Assembly (NCBI GenBank): GCA_958453935.1
Contig: CAUDZT010000007.1
Span: forward strand, 1-46,581
Reading direction: 5' to 3'
From: an uncultured Collinsella sp.
GTDB lineage: Bacteria; Actinomycetota; Coriobacteriia; Coriobacteriales; Coriobacteriaceae
Length of the DNA stretch: 46,581 nucleotides
The position numbers and the translations under genes are program-made. Under the pieces are notes generated by a model. The model saw nothing but the letters and a program-made list of their open reading frames with translations, made no database searches and was not told the DNA's origin. Each line of letters opens with the position of its first letter. The first letter of the stretch is position 1. Below, in pieces: positions 15,963 through 25,120 of this stretch.

Positions 15963-16998
15963 TTCCGCCGACCTTGCATCGTGCGAGTCTGCAGATATTC
16001 AGCGACGCATCCTCGAGCTCATCGAGGATGCGTCCTCCATTGCGATTTCGGGACATACGTCTCCCGATGGTGATGCCCTGGGCTCCGTGCTGGGTCTGGG
16101 CCTCTCGCTTATGAAGTTTTTTCCCAACAAGGACATTGCCCTGCTGCTGGCAGACGATGACCCGGTTCCGCGCATTTACCGCTTTATGGAGGGCGCCGAC
16201 CGTCTGGTGCCGGCATCTGCGTATACCGGCAATCCGGACCTGTTCATCTCGGTGGACGTGCCGGTCGTCGAGCGTCTGAACAACTCAGCCGAGGTACTCC
16301 GCCGCTCGTCGCATGTGGTGTGCTTCGATCATCATCCGGCGCGTGAGGAATTTGCCGAGCTGAGCCTGAGGTGCGTCGGCGCCGCGGCCTGCGCCATGAT
16401 CATCGACCGCTTTTTGGACAATTGCGGCATTGTGGCTCGCAATGGTGTCGCGACCTGCCTGCTGTGCGGCTTGGTGACCGATACCGGTCGTTTTCAGTAC
16501 CAAAACGCCGATGCCGCCGCGTTCCATGCTGCCTCGCGCCTGGTCGCGCACGGTGCCGATCCGGCGCGCGTCGCGCTCGAGGTCTACCAGAGCATGCGCG
16601 TGGAGTTCTTGCATCTCAAGTCCATCGTTATGGGCCGCATCAAAACAGTGGCGCACGGTCGCGTGGCATATAGTTATGCGTACCAGAGCGACCTCGAGGC
16701 TTGCGGCGTCACTTCGGATGAGTGCGACGGCCTGGTCGATGTGGTGCGTTCGGTTATGGGCGTGGAGGTCTGCCTGTTTCTGAAGGGCATTGAGGGCGAT
16801 ACCAAGGTACGCGGCAACCTGCGCTCCAAGGGTGACCTCGATGTGTCCGAGATTGCTGCCAACTTTGGCGGTGGCGGGCATCATGCCGCCGCCGGCTTTT
16901 CCAACAACGGAACGATTCTCGAGACGCTCACCGTGGCACTTCCCATGCTGGCCGAGCTGGTAGGGGAGGATCCCGCTTCGGTGACCGTCGAGCTCTAA
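15955..16998 (+). CDS. nrnA: DHH/DHHA1 phosphoesterase, NrnA-like
   Basis: 347 aa, typical for NrnA. Predicted to degrade short oligoribonucleotides and possibly 3'-phosphoadenosine-5'-phosphate with Mn2+. Motifs: SGHTSPDGDALGS (first metal-binding motif, about residue 30), the Asp of FISVDVP, the DHH motif in VCFDHHPAREEF (about 122), and the DHHA1 motif GGGGHHAAAGF near residue 305. It is coupled to rbfA by an overlapping start and followed 15 bases later by truB, an order common in Gram-positive bacteria. Confidence 0.92.
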   Translation: MSNSADLASCESADIQRRILELIEDASSIAISGHTSPDGDALGSVLGLGLSLMKFFPNKDIALLLADDDPVPRIYRFMEGADRLVPASAYTGNPDLFISVDVPVVERLNNSAEVLRRSSHVVCFDHHPAREEFAELSLRCVGAAACAMIIDRFLDNCGIVARNGVATCLLCGLVTDTGRFQYQNADAAAFHAASRLVAHGADPARVALEVYQSMRVEFLHLKSIVMGRIKTVAHGRVAYSYAYQSDLEACGVTSDECDGLVDVVRSVMGVEVCLFLKGIEGDTKVRGNLRSKGDLDVSEIAANFGGGGHHAAAGFSNNGTILETLTVALPMLAELVGEDPASVTVEL

Positions 16999-17013
16999 CA
17001 TTTTGGATGGTAC

Positions 17014-17946
17014 ATGGCTCGTCGTACGCCTTCTCAATTGAATATGCTGCTCGCCGTCGATAAGCCGGTGGGCTGTACGTCCCACGACGTGGTATCGCAG
17101 TGCCGACGCACCCTTCATGAGCGACGCGTCGGCCATGCCGGTACGCTCGACCCCATGGCCTCGGGTGTCATGGTGGTGGGCGTGGGCCAGGCGACCCGTC
17201 TGCTGGGCATGCTAACCCTCGATACCAAAAGTTATGTCGCCGATATTTCGTTTGGCGTCGAGACCAATACCGATGACGCGGAGGGCGAGGCCGTCCGCAC
17301 GGTGCCCGTTGCCCCCGAGCTGCGCGATCTCGCTTACGCCCGTGAGCAGCTGGCCGCTATGCTTGGCCCGCAGTTGCAGGTGCCGCCAGCGTTTTCGGCC
17401 ATCTCGGTCAATGGCGTTCGCGCCTATAAGAGTGCTCGCGAGGGCAATGCGGTTGAGTTGCCCCCGCGCCCCGTCGAGGTCTATGCCGCCGACCTGATCG
17501 CCGTGGGCGGCGAGGGCGATACGTGCGTCTGGACCGTGGCGTTTTCGGTAAGCAAGGGCACCTACATTCGCGCGCTCGCTCGCGATCTGGGTCGCGCCTG
17601 CGATAGTGCTGCGCATATTTCCGCGCTGCGCCGCACGGCCTCCGGCGTGGTTTCCATTGGCGCCTGTCATGCGGTAGAGGAGCTCTCTGCCGAGACCGCT
17701 GCCGGTTTCGCTCTGGATCCCATCGCCGCCCTAGGTGCCACGCGAGTCGATTTGCCGGGTAATCTTGCAGACGACCTGCTTTGTGGCCGCCGCATTCCCG
17801 TTGAACGCGCGCTTGCGGACTTCGATACGGCGAAGGCGCCGTTCGCGCTCGTACTCGATGGGGGATTGAAGGCGCTTGCTCGTATCGAGGGCGGCCGCTT
17901 TGTGATGGAGCACGTCTTTCCGCAGGCGATCGGCGGTGTTCGATGA
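17014..17946 (+). CDS. truB: tRNA pseudouridine-55 synthase TruB
   Basis: 310 aa. Converts U55 in the tRNA T-loop to pseudouridine. The catalytic motif GHAGTLDPMASGVM holds the nucleophilic Asp (about residue 47); KSYVADISFG and KGTYIRALARDLG are also family motifs. The sequence ends in a PUA-like region. The stop overlaps the ribF start (ATGATG). Confidence 0.95.
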   Translation: MARRTPSQLNMLLAVDKPVGCTSHDVVSQCRRTLHERRVGHAGTLDPMASGVMVVGVGQATRLLGMLTLDTKSYVADISFGVETNTDDAEGEAVRTVPVAPELRDLAYAREQLAAMLGPQLQVPPAFSAISVNGVRAYKSAREGNAVELPPRPVEVYAADLIAVGGEGDTCVWTVAFSVSKGTYIRALARDLGRACDSAAHISALRRTASGVVSIGACHAVEELSAETAAGFALDPIAALGATRVDLPGNLADDLLCGRRIPVERALADFDTAKAPFALVLDGGLKALARIEGGRFVMEHVFPQAIGGVR

Positions 17947-18950
17947 TGCTGACGCCCCACGAGCTCGCGCGTATCTTTTTCGCGGGTGAGTTGGATGAGG
18001 CCCGTATCGTTTCTGCCGATGCATTTGATGGGTGCGAGTTCTTGGGTGCCGCGTCGATCGCTATTGGCGTGTTTGATGGCGTGCATCGTGGGCACCAAGA
18101 GCTGATTGACGCGGTTGTTCGCGATGCACGTTCCCACGGCAGCAAAGCGGTCGTGGTCACCTTCGATCCTGATCCGGACGTCGTGGTGAGTCCGTCGCCC
18201 GCCCAAAAATTGATGACGACGGCCGACCGCCTGCATGCCCTGGCTCAAACCGGGGTCGATGCGGTGGTGGCCGTTCCCTTTACGCCCGCCGTGGCGGCAC
18301 TCGACCATGTCGGGTTTCTGGCGCTGTTGTCGCGCGTTGTCGATATTCGCTCCATTCGTGTAGGCAGCGACTTTAGGCTCGGCCGCGGCGGTGCTTCGGG
18401 CGTTGCCGAAATGCGCGCCTGGGGCACTGAGCGTGGGGTTGACGTTTACGGTCACGACCTGCTCTGCGTTAACGGGCAGACCGTCTGCGCCACGCGCGTC
18501 CGCCATGAGCTGGGTCAGGGTCATGTGGAGCTGGCTGCCGAGCTTCTTGGCCGTCCCTATATGCTGCGCGGCGTTGTGGCGGCTGGCCGTCACGAGGGCT
18601 CCGACATGGGCTTTCCCACGGCAAACATCCAGGTGCCCGACGGCATCCAAGTGCCTGCCGATGGCGTCTATGAGGGTCTGGTGCTGGTCGACGATACCGT
18701 ATGGCCTGCTGCCGTTAACGTCGGCCTGCCGCCGACCTATGCCGATGATGCCGCCTCGGCGCATCTCGAGGCCAACTTGATCGGCTATGCGGGCGACCTG
18801 TATGGCGCTTCCGTGTCGCTGGCGTTTACGCGCTGGCTGCGTCCGTCTCGCGTGTTCGATTCCCTGGACGAGTTGATTACGACCGTCGAGGGTAATATCG
18901 ACGATATCCGTCATAACTTGGGTGAGCAGGGGGTGAGTATCCGTGATTAG
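17943..18950 (+). CDS. ribF: bifunctional riboflavin kinase/FAD synthetase
   Basis: 335 aa. Makes FMN from riboflavin and ATP, then FAD. The N-terminal nucleotidyltransferase domain has IAIGVFDGVHRGHQELI (HxGH-type motif, about residue 46), and the C-terminal riboflavin kinase has RGVVAAGRHEGSDMGFPTANI (PTAN, about 212-225). Starts at ATG 17943 or 17946, overlapping the truB stop; its end overlaps the dnaG start by eight bases. Confidence 0.95.
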   Translation: MMLTPHELARIFFAGELDEARIVSADAFDGCEFLGAASIAIGVFDGVHRGHQELIDAVVRDARSHGSKAVVVTFDPDPDVVVSPSPAQKLMTTADRLHALAQTGVDAVVAVPFTPAVAALDHVGFLALLSRVVDIRSIRVGSDFRLGRGGASGVAEMRAWGTERGVDVYGHDLLCVNGQTVCATRVRHELGQGHVELAAELLGRPYMLRGVVAAGRHEGSDMGFPTANIQVPDGIQVPADGVYEGLVLVDDTVWPAAVNVGLPPTYADDAASAHLEANLIGYAGDLYGASVSLAFTRWLRPSRVFDSLDELITTVEGNIDDIRHNLGEQGVSIRD

Positions 18951-21066
18951 CGATGAGGAAAAAGATCAGGTACGCGCAGCGTCGGACCTGGTTGCCATCG
19001 TGCAAGAAACGGTTGAGCTCAAGCCCCGCGGCCATGAGTTTTGGGGCTGCTGCCCGTTTCATGGCGAAAAGACCCCATCGTTTCACATTATCCCTGCTAC
19101 GCAGGTGTGGCATTGCTTTGGCTGCGGCGAGGGCGGCGACGTCTTTACCTACATCATGAAGCGCGAGAACCTGAGTTTTCCCGAGTCGATCCGCTATTTG
19201 GCTGATCGTGCGGGCATTGAACTGCACGATACCGGTGCGCAGCGCGATCGCGGCACCAAGCGTGCCCGCATCTATGACCTGTGCGCCGAAACGGCTCAGT
19301 TCTACCACACCATGCTTATGCGTGGTAGGGACAGCCGTCCGCGCGAGTACTTTGCCAGCCGTGGCATGGGCGGAGATGTCTGTCGCCGCTACTGCCTGGG
19401 TTTTGCGCCGGGTCGCAACGCGCTGGTTTCGCACCTGTCTCAGGCGGGCTTTACCCCGCAGGAGATGATCGACGCCAACGTGGCCGTAAGCCGTGGGCGC
19501 GGACAGCTCGCAGACCGCTTTTACGACCGTGTGATGTTTCCCATCTTTGATGAACAGGGTCACAATATCGCCTTTGGCGGGCGCATCATGGGCGATGGTC
19601 AGCCCAAGTACCTCAACACCGCCGAGACGAGCGTGTTTCATAAAAAGCGAAACCTCTATGGCTTTAACTGGGCCAAGGAGTTTATCGTTGCTCAGGATAC
19701 TGCCATCGTGGTGGAGGGCTATACCGATTGCATCGCCTGCTGGGAGGCGGGGATCAAAAATGTCGTCGCCACGCTGGGCACGGCGCTCACGGAACATCAC
19801 GTTAAGACGCTCACCCGTTTTGCCAAGCGCATTGTATATATGTTCGATGGCGACGCCGCCGGTCAAAAGGCCGCTCGCCGCGCGATTCAGTTTATCGAGC
19901 AGGATTCGATGGACCTGCGCTGCGTGGTGCTTCCCGACGGCAATGACCCCATGGAGTTCATCACCGCGCATGGTGGCGAGGCACTGCAGGCGCGTATCGA
20001 TGCCGCCGAGCCCCTCATGGACTTTGTGTACCGCTCGCTGCAGGAGTCGAGCGACATTACCACGCCGGGCGGTCGTGCCAAAGCGCTCGAGGACGCGCTG
20101 ACGCTCATCTATCCGCTACGCGACAGTTATATGATCGACACGTACTTTATCCAGATTGCCGATCTGTTGGGTTTGGACCTGGAGACAGTGCGCGCGAGCT
20201 CGGGCCGTGTGTTTCGCGATGTCGCCAAGCGTGAGGATGCCGAGCGCCGGCGTGAGCAGAGCTACGAGCGTCAACGCGCGCAAGCTGAGCGCGCGGGCGG
20301 TTCGCAGGGACGAAGCTCGGGCGGCGGTGCGGCTGGTGCACGCAGTGCCGGTCGCGGTGCCTGGGCCGCGGGTGCGACGCCACCGGTGTCCGCACCGGTC
20401 GAAGAAGAGCCGTATGACTACGTCCCGCTCGATGCCTACGGCGCCGCGCCCGTGGAGGTCGTCGACGACCTGCCGCCGATCGACGCGCCTGATGGTATGG
20501 GCGCTGTACCTGTGACTGATGGTTCGGGTGCTCCGGCTGCGGCGGCGCCGATGGTTCTTACTGATCTTGAGCGTAAGTCCTTGGCAGGGGAGCGTGAGCT
20601 GCTGACCATGCTCACGAGCTACCCCGACCTGTTCCGCACGTATGCCGACCGCATCTGCTCTATCGAGTGGGTTGACCCACGTCACGAGTCCATCGCATGG
20701 GCCGTTCTGGCAACGCCGCCGGGAACCGATCCTGCAGCCTGCATGGATGCGGCGCGTTCGGTGTGTCCCGAGGCGGCAACGCTTGTGAGTGCCGGGCGCA
20801 TCTCGGCGACGAGCAAGCACCCCACCGAGACGAACATCGTGTTTATGCTCGATACGCTCGAGCTCTACACCATCAAGCGCCGCATGCGTGCCGCACAGGC
20901 CAAGCTGCGCCAGGACCGTTCGCTCGACGATGAGGCCCGTCGCGCGCTGACCGTGCAGGCCGCGCAGGATTCGCAGCGTCAACGCGAGCTGCAAAAGTCG
21001 ATCGGCGGCGTGGCGGACCCGTTCCGTTTGATCGGCCTGGAGGCCGCGGGCACCGAGCAAGCCTAG
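18943..21066 (+). CDS. dnaG: DNA primase
   Basis: 707 aa. Lays RNA primers for replication. The N-terminal CHC2 zinc domain shows CCPFHGEKTPSF and CFGCGEGGD (residues about 27-67); the TOPRIM domain includes VVEGYTDCIA and YMFDGDAAGQKAARRA (about 260-320). A Gly/Ala/Pro-rich linker (about 435-540) separates the helicase-binding C-terminus. The GTG at 18943 overlaps the ribF stop. The downstream neighbour is rpoD, recalling the classic primase/sigma grouping, though the 110-base gap suggests rpoD has its own promoter. Confidence 0.96.
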   Translation: MISDEEKDQVRAASDLVAIVQETVELKPRGHEFWGCCPFHGEKTPSFHIIPATQVWHCFGCGEGGDVFTYIMKRENLSFPESIRYLADRAGIELHDTGAQRDRGTKRARIYDLCAETAQFYHTMLMRGRDSRPREYFASRGMGGDVCRRYCLGFAPGRNALVSHLSQAGFTPQEMIDANVAVSRGRGQLADRFYDRVMFPIFDEQGHNIAFGGRIMGDGQPKYLNTAETSVFHKKRNLYGFNWAKEFIVAQDTAIVVEGYTDCIACWEAGIKNVVATLGTALTEHHVKTLTRFAKRIVYMFDGDAAGQKAARRAIQFIEQDSMDLRCVVLPDGNDPMEFITAHGGEALQARIDAAEPLMDFVYRSLQESSDITTPGGRAKALEDALTLIYPLRDSYMIDTYFIQIADLLGLDLETVRASSGRVFRDVAKREDAERRREQSYERQRAQAERAGGSQGRSSGGGAAGARSAGRGAWAAGATPPVSAPVEEEPYDYVPLDAYGAAPVEVVDDLPPIDAPDGMGAVPVTDGSGAPAAAAPMVLTDLERKSLAGERELLTMLTSYPDLFRTYADRICSIEWVDPRHESIAWAVLATPPGTDPAACMDAARSVCPEAATLVSAGRISATSKHPTETNIVFMLDTLELYTIKRRMRAAQAKLRQDRSLDDEARRALTVQAAQDSQRQRELQKSIGGVADPFRLIGLEAAGTEQA

Positions 21067-21176
21067 ATGTTGTGGTCAACCAGCGTATTCTCGCCTATAT
21101 CCAGTCCTCTTTTTGGGTATAGACGTCAATGTGTGTGCTAAAGTATTGAGTCCTGTGGACTATGAAGGGAGAATCT

Positions 21177-22526
21177 GTGCCAAAAAAGACTGAGAGCACG
21201 GGTACTGGGCTGGAATCCTACGTTGCAAAGCTCATGGGCAACGGCTCAAACAGGACTTCGGTAACCGAGGACGAGATTCAGGTCGCCCTGAAGGATATCG
21301 ATGTTTCTGATGAGCAGCTCACCGCGGTGTATTCCGCGCTGCGCAACAGCGGCATCCAGATTATCTCCGCGAGCGGTAACGACGACGCCCCCATGGACGT
21401 CGACGATGACGATAACGATACCGATACCGACGATTTCGATGACGACGACGAGCACGATTCCGGCTCGCTCGACGATCACGAGCTCAAGATGGCCCGTCAG
21501 GCCGACGCCGAGATGGGTTCTTCCAAGAGCAAGAAGAAGCGCACCGTGCGCACGTCCCGTTCACGTTCGCGCGTGCGTGGCATCGATGCCTCCACGGTGA
21601 TGCTGACCGGCGATCCTGTTCGTATGTACCTCAAGGAGATCGGCAAGGTCGACCTGCTGACCGCCTCCGAAGAGGTCGATCTGGCCATGAAGATCGAGGC
21701 CGGTCTTGAGGCCACCGAGAAGCTCGAGGCTGCCGATGCCGGTGAGCTCGAGCTCACGCGTGCCGAGATGCGTCGTCTTACGCGCATTGAGAACGTTGGC
21801 CTCGAAGCCAAGCAGGCGCTCATCAGCGCAAACCTGCGTCTGGTAGTCTCCATCGCCAAGCGCTACGTCGGCCGCGGTATGCTGTTCCTGGACCTGATCC
21901 AGGAGGGCAACCTCGGTCTGATCCGCGCTGTTGAGAAGTTCGACTACCAGAAGGGCTTTAAGTTCTCCACGTACGCCACGTGGTGGATCCGTCAGGCCAT
22001 TACGCGCGCCATTGCCGATCAGGCCCGTACCATCCGTATTCCCGTGCATATGGTCGAGACCATCAACAAGCTCGTCCGCGTGCAGCGCCAGCTCCTTCAG
22101 GACCTGGGTCGCGACCCGACCCCTGAGGAGATCGGTGCCGAGATGGACATGAGCGCCGACCGCGTCCGCGAGATCCAGAAGATTTCGCAGGAGCCCGTGT
22201 CGCTCGAGACCCCCATCGGCGAGGAAGAGGATTCCCAGCTGGGCGACTTCATCGAGGACTCCCAGGCTATCGTTCCGCCCGATGCCGCCAGCTTCTCCAT
22301 GCTGCAGGAGCAGCTCACCCAGGTGCTCGACTCGCTTGCCGATCGTGAGCGCAAGGTTATCGAGCTGCGCTTTGGCCTTGTCGACGGGCATCCCCGCACG
22401 CTCGAGGAGGTCGGTCGCGAGTTTGGTGTCACGCGCGAGCGTATCCGCCAGATCGAGTCCAAGACCTTGGCCAAGCTCCGCCACCCCAGCCGTTCGAGCA
22501 AGCTGAAGGACTATATCGAAAGCTAG
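21177..22526 (+). CDS. rpoD: primary sigma factor (RpoD/SigA)
   Basis: 449 aa. Directs RNA polymerase to housekeeping promoters. A long acidic N-terminus (about residues 60-105, rich in Asp) and a basic Ser/Arg/Lys stretch precede region 1.2 (DPVRMYLKEIGK). Region 2 is complete (LFLDLIQEGNLGLIRAVEKFDYQKG, then FSTYATWWIRQAITRA), as is region 4 (TLEEVGREFGVTRERIRQIE). GTG 21177 is preferred over ATG 21162 because AAGGGAGA (21165-21172) sits five bases upstream of the GTG. The -10 and -35 preferences it should impose fit the promoters seen here (TATAAT, TATAGT). Confidence 0.96.
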   Translation: MPKKTESTGTGLESYVAKLMGNGSNRTSVTEDEIQVALKDIDVSDEQLTAVYSALRNSGIQIISASGNDDAPMDVDDDDNDTDTDDFDDDDEHDSGSLDDHELKMARQADAEMGSSKSKKKRTVRTSRSRSRVRGIDASTVMLTGDPVRMYLKEIGKVDLLTASEEVDLAMKIEAGLEATEKLEAADAGELELTRAEMRRLTRIENVGLEAKQALISANLRLVVSIAKRYVGRGMLFLDLIQEGNLGLIRAVEKFDYQKGFKFSTYATWWIRQAITRAIADQARTIRIPVHMVETINKLVRVQRQLLQDLGRDPTPEEIGAEMDMSADRVREIQKISQEPVSLETPIGEEEDSQLGDFIEDSQAIVPPDAASFSMLQEQLTQVLDSLADRERKVIELRFGLVDGHPRTLEEVGREFGVTRERIRQIESKTLAKLRHPSRSSKLKDYIES

Positions 22527-22535
22527 TCAAGCAAG

Positions 22536-22570
22536 AAGCGCCCTCAAGCACATCCGCCTGGGGGCGCTTT
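22536..22570 (+). terminator. terminator after rpoD
   Basis: AAGCGCCCTCA (22536-22546) pairs with TGGGGGCGCTT (22559-22569) with one G-U pair, then a short T-run. It ends the rpoD transcript. Confidence 0.7.
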
Positions 22571-22576
22571 CATGTG

Positions 22577-22600
22577 GTCATTGGGGACGTCCCCAATGAC
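22577..22600. repeat. 24-bp perfect palindrome with GGGGACG core
   Basis: GTCATTGGGGAC (22577-22588) and its exact complement 22589-22600 abut with no spacer. It lies between the rpoD terminator and the tRNA promoter. It looks like a minimal version of the longer GGGACG inverted repeats at 4941 and 42884. Confidence 0.8.
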
Positions 22601-22628
22601 TAGGGCGGAAAATTTCTTAAAAAAGTTC

Positions 22629-22656
22629 TTGCCCTGAGCTGATTCGTCCGTATAAT
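22629..22656 (+). promoter_or_regulatory. promoter of the tRNA-Asn pair
   Basis: TTGCCC (22629-22634) and a consensus TATAAT (22651-22656) separated by 16 bases, about 30 bases upstream of the first tRNA. Confidence 0.75.
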
Positions 22657-22686
22657 AAACTTCGTTGCTTGAGAGCACGCACCTAT

Positions 22687-22761
22687 TCCTCGGTAGCTCA
22701 ATGGTAGAGCACGCGGCTGTTAACCGCGCTGTTGTAGGTTCGAGTCCTACCCGGGGAGCCA
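22687..22761 (+). tRNA. tRNA-Asn (GTT), copy 1
   Basis: 75 nt including the encoded CCA. Acceptor arm TCCTCGG pairs with CCGGGGA, the D arm contains AGCTCAATGGTAGAGC, the anticodon loop CTGTTAA gives GUU (Asn), and the T loop has GGTTCGAGTCC. Confidence 0.97.
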
Positions 22762-22770
22762 GAATTTCTC

Positions 22771-22792
22771 AGCCCAATCCGCTGGGCTTTTT
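22771..22792 (+). terminator. small hairpin between the tRNA copies
   Basis: AGCCCA (22771-22776) pairs with TGGGCT (22783-22788) and five T follow. It may partly terminate after the first tRNA; read-through would give both. Confidence 0.55.
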
Positions 22793-22795
22793 AAT

Positions 22796-22870
22796 TCCTC
22801 GGTAGCTCAATGGTAGAGCACGCGGCTGTTAACCGCGCTGTTGTAGGTTCGAGTCCTACCCGGGGAGCCA
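22796..22870 (+). tRNA. tRNA-Asn (GTT), copy 2
   Basis: Identical over all 75 nt to the copy 109 bases upstream, including CCA. The two copies read as a recent tandem duplication sharing the single promoter at 22629-22656. Confidence 0.97.
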
Positions 22871-22878
22871 GGTTGTAA

Positions 22879-22906
22879 AACCCGTCGCTTATGCGGCGGG
22901 TTTTTT
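22879..22906 (+). terminator. terminator after the tRNA pair
   Basis: AACCCGTCGC (22879-22888) pairs with GCGGCGGGTT (22893-22902, one G-U pair) with a TTAT loop and six T. Confidence 0.85.
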
Positions 22907-23064
22907 CATACCGCGATCGCCTGACGTGAACGTTGCCATATCAACATTTCGTGTCGAGGATGTAATCCCGCGACCCACCACCTCAACATGGCGCGGTCGT
23001 TGTAAAATATTGCAATGATTGCTCCCACGACATGGTGCCGCGAGCACCAGATAAGGAGATTCTT

Positions 23065-23421
23065 GTGTCTGAGACCATTAACGGCAGCCTGAGCGTCTCG
23101 AACGACGTTATTGCCGATATTGCCGGTTATGCCGCGATGACGTGCTATGGCGTCGTCGGTATGGCTGAGCAGCTCCAAGGCGCCGAGAGCGTGCGCCTGC
23201 TTGCCGGTCAGCGCCTCCGCAAGGGCGTGCTTGTCTCCGCCGACGAGAACGGCCTTACGGTCGATCTTCACGTCGTGCTCGAGAACGGCGTCAACATGAA
23301 ATCCGTCTGCCACAATCTTTCGAGCTCCGTTGCCTTCACCCTGCAGGAGATCGCCCAGATCGATCCCGCCAGCCTTAAGATCGGCATCCATATCGACGCG
23401 CTCAAGAGCCGTCTGAACTAG
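23065..23421 (+). CDS. Asp23/Gls24 family envelope stress protein
   Basis: 118 aa. Single Asp23/Gls24 domain: NDVIADIAGYAAMTCYGVVGMA at the start and a C-terminal IDPASLKIGIHIDALK. Proteins of this family next to fakA (the YloU/YloV pair) are linked to envelope homeostasis and fatty-acid handling. The GTG at 23065 is chosen because AAGGAG (23053-23058) is six bases upstream; a longer reading from 23032 has no ribosome site. A TAAAAT box at 23003-23008 may be its -10. It likely forms an operon with fakA. Confidence 0.88.
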   Translation: MSETINGSLSVSNDVIADIAGYAAMTCYGVVGMAEQLQGAESVRLLAGQRLRKGVLVSADENGLTVDLHVVLENGVNMKSVCHNLSSSVAFTLQEIAQIDPASLKIGIHIDALKSRLN

Positions 23422-23448
23422 CATCCGAAAACGGAGATTTAAATACCC

Positions 23449-25110
23449 ATGATTGCAAAGACCATTCGCACCTGTTTTCCGATCGCTGCGGCTGCCGTTT
23501 CCGACAAGGCCGAGGAGATCAACAAGCTCAACGTCTTTCCCGTGCCCGACGGTGACACCGGCACCAACATGTCGCTCACGCTCGCCTCGGTGACCAAGGA
23601 GCTTTCTGCCCTTCCCGCCGACGCCGACATGGAGGCCATCGCCGGCGCCATCACCCACGGCTCCCTGATGGGCGCCCGCGGCAACTCCGGCGTCATCACC
23701 TCGCAGATCTTGCGCGGCGTGGCCGAGGGCCTTGTCTCCGCCGACGAGCCCATTACGTCCGCCAACATCGCCTTCGCCTTCCGTCGTGCCGTCAAGGTTG
23801 CCTTCCAGGCCGTCCGTAAGCCCATCGAGGGTACGATCCTCACGGTGTTGCGCGATGTCTCGACCAAGGCCGACGAGTGCGAAAAGAAGAAGTTCTCGGC
23901 CGAGGACGCGCTCGACGCCATCGTCGTCGAGGCCTACCAGTCCGTCGCCCGCACGCCCGACCTGCTGCCCGTTCTGAAGGAGAACGGCGTGGTCGACTCC
24001 GGCGCCTTTGGCTTTGCTATTTTCCTTGAGAACTTTGTTGCCGCCGCTCTTGGCCGCAGCACCGTTGTCGAGGATTTCTCCGCCACGTTTGATTCCGCCT
24101 GCTCTGCCCGCGACGCGGCCCTTGGTCGTGTTGAGATCGAGGCCAACGACGACTGGGAGGGCTCGGAATTCCGCTACTGCAACGAGTTCCTCTTTAAGGC
24201 CGACGCTCCCTTTGACGAGGACGAGTGCCTCAAGTTCCTGGGTTCCATGGGCGACTGCGAGCTGCTCGTGGGTGCTTACCCCGATTACAAGATTCACGTG
24301 CACTCCAACACCCCCAACTTGGTGCTCGAGCACATGCTGCAGCTTGGTCAGATCTACGAAGTCTTTATCCATAACATGGAGATGGAGGCCCACGACCGTA
24401 CTGCCAAGATCCACGAGGACCAGGAAAAGGCCGCCGAGCCCGCGAAGGCCCTGGGCTTTGTCGCCGTTGCCGCCGGTTCCGGCGAGGCAGACATCCTCAA
24501 GTCTCTCGGCGTTGACGTGATCGTCTCGGGTGGCCAGACCATGAACCCTTCGACTGCAGACCTGCTGGGCGCCGTCGACCAGGTCAACGCGACCTCGGTC
24601 ATCATCCTGCCCAACAACGGCAACATCCGCATGGCCGCCGAGGCCGCTGCTTCAGCCTGCACCGACAAGAAGGTCGCCGTCGTTCCCACCAAGACCGTTC
24701 CGCAGGCCTTCTCCGCGCTGTTCGCGGTCCTACCCGATTCCGAGCTTGAGGATGCCGTCGCCGCTATGGTCGACGCCATCAGTGAGGTTCGCGATGGCGA
24801 GGTCACCCGTGCCGTGCGCGATTCCAGCGCCTCCGACGGCTCGCCGATTCACTCCGGTGACGTCATGGGTATCATTGCCGGCTCCATTGATGTGGTCGGC
24901 TCCGACGTGAAGCAGGTCACGCTCGATTGCATTAACCGTATGCAGGAGGAAGAGGAGGGCGACGCGCTGACGATTCTGGCAGGCGAGGAACTGTCCAATG
25001 AGGCCTTCCAGGAGATTGTCGATGCCATTGAGGAGGCTCAGCCCGATCTGGAGATTGACGCCCATCGTGGCGAGCAGCCGCTCTATCCCGTGATCTTCTC
25101 GATCGAGTAG
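23449..25110 (+). CDS. fakA: DAK2-domain protein, fatty acid kinase FakA-like (YloV)
   Basis: 553 aa. The N-terminal DAK2 ATP-binding domain carries LNVFPVPDGDTGTNMSLTL (Mg-ATP aspartates, about residues 27-45) and GSLMGARGNSGVITSQILRG; a middle domain and a C-terminal fatty-acid-protein-interaction domain (YPVIFSIE at the end) match YloV/FakA. It would phosphorylate fatty acids held by a FakB (DegV) partner, feeding acyl-phosphate to PlsY; PlsX is encoded 5 kb downstream. The ATG at 23449 lies a rather long 12 bases after GGAG. Confidence 0.92.
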   Translation: MIAKTIRTCFPIAAAAVSDKAEEINKLNVFPVPDGDTGTNMSLTLASVTKELSALPADADMEAIAGAITHGSLMGARGNSGVITSQILRGVAEGLVSADEPITSANIAFAFRRAVKVAFQAVRKPIEGTILTVLRDVSTKADECEKKKFSAEDALDAIVVEAYQSVARTPDLLPVLKENGVVDSGAFGFAIFLENFVAAALGRSTVVEDFSATFDSACSARDAALGRVEIEANDDWEGSEFRYCNEFLFKADAPFDEDECLKFLGSMGDCELLVGAYPDYKIHVHSNTPNLVLEHMLQLGQIYEVFIHNMEMEAHDRTAKIHEDQEKAAEPAKALGFVAVAAGSGEADILKSLGVDVIVSGGQTMNPSTADLLGAVDQVNATSVIILPNNGNIRMAAEAAASACTDKKVAVVPTKTVPQAFSALFAVLPDSELEDAVAAMVDAISEVRDGEVTRAVRDSSASDGSPIHSGDVMGIIAGSIDVVGSDVKQVTLDCINRMQEEEEGDALTILAGEELSNEAFQEIVDAIEEAQPDLEIDAHRGEQPLYPVIFSIE

Positions 25111-25120
25111 GCAACTGCCC

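Noticed and set aside
22687..22870. tRNA-Asn as a prophage or island attachment site
   Set aside because: No integrase, no phage genes and no third partial tRNA copy nearby; the repeat is two whole functional genes.
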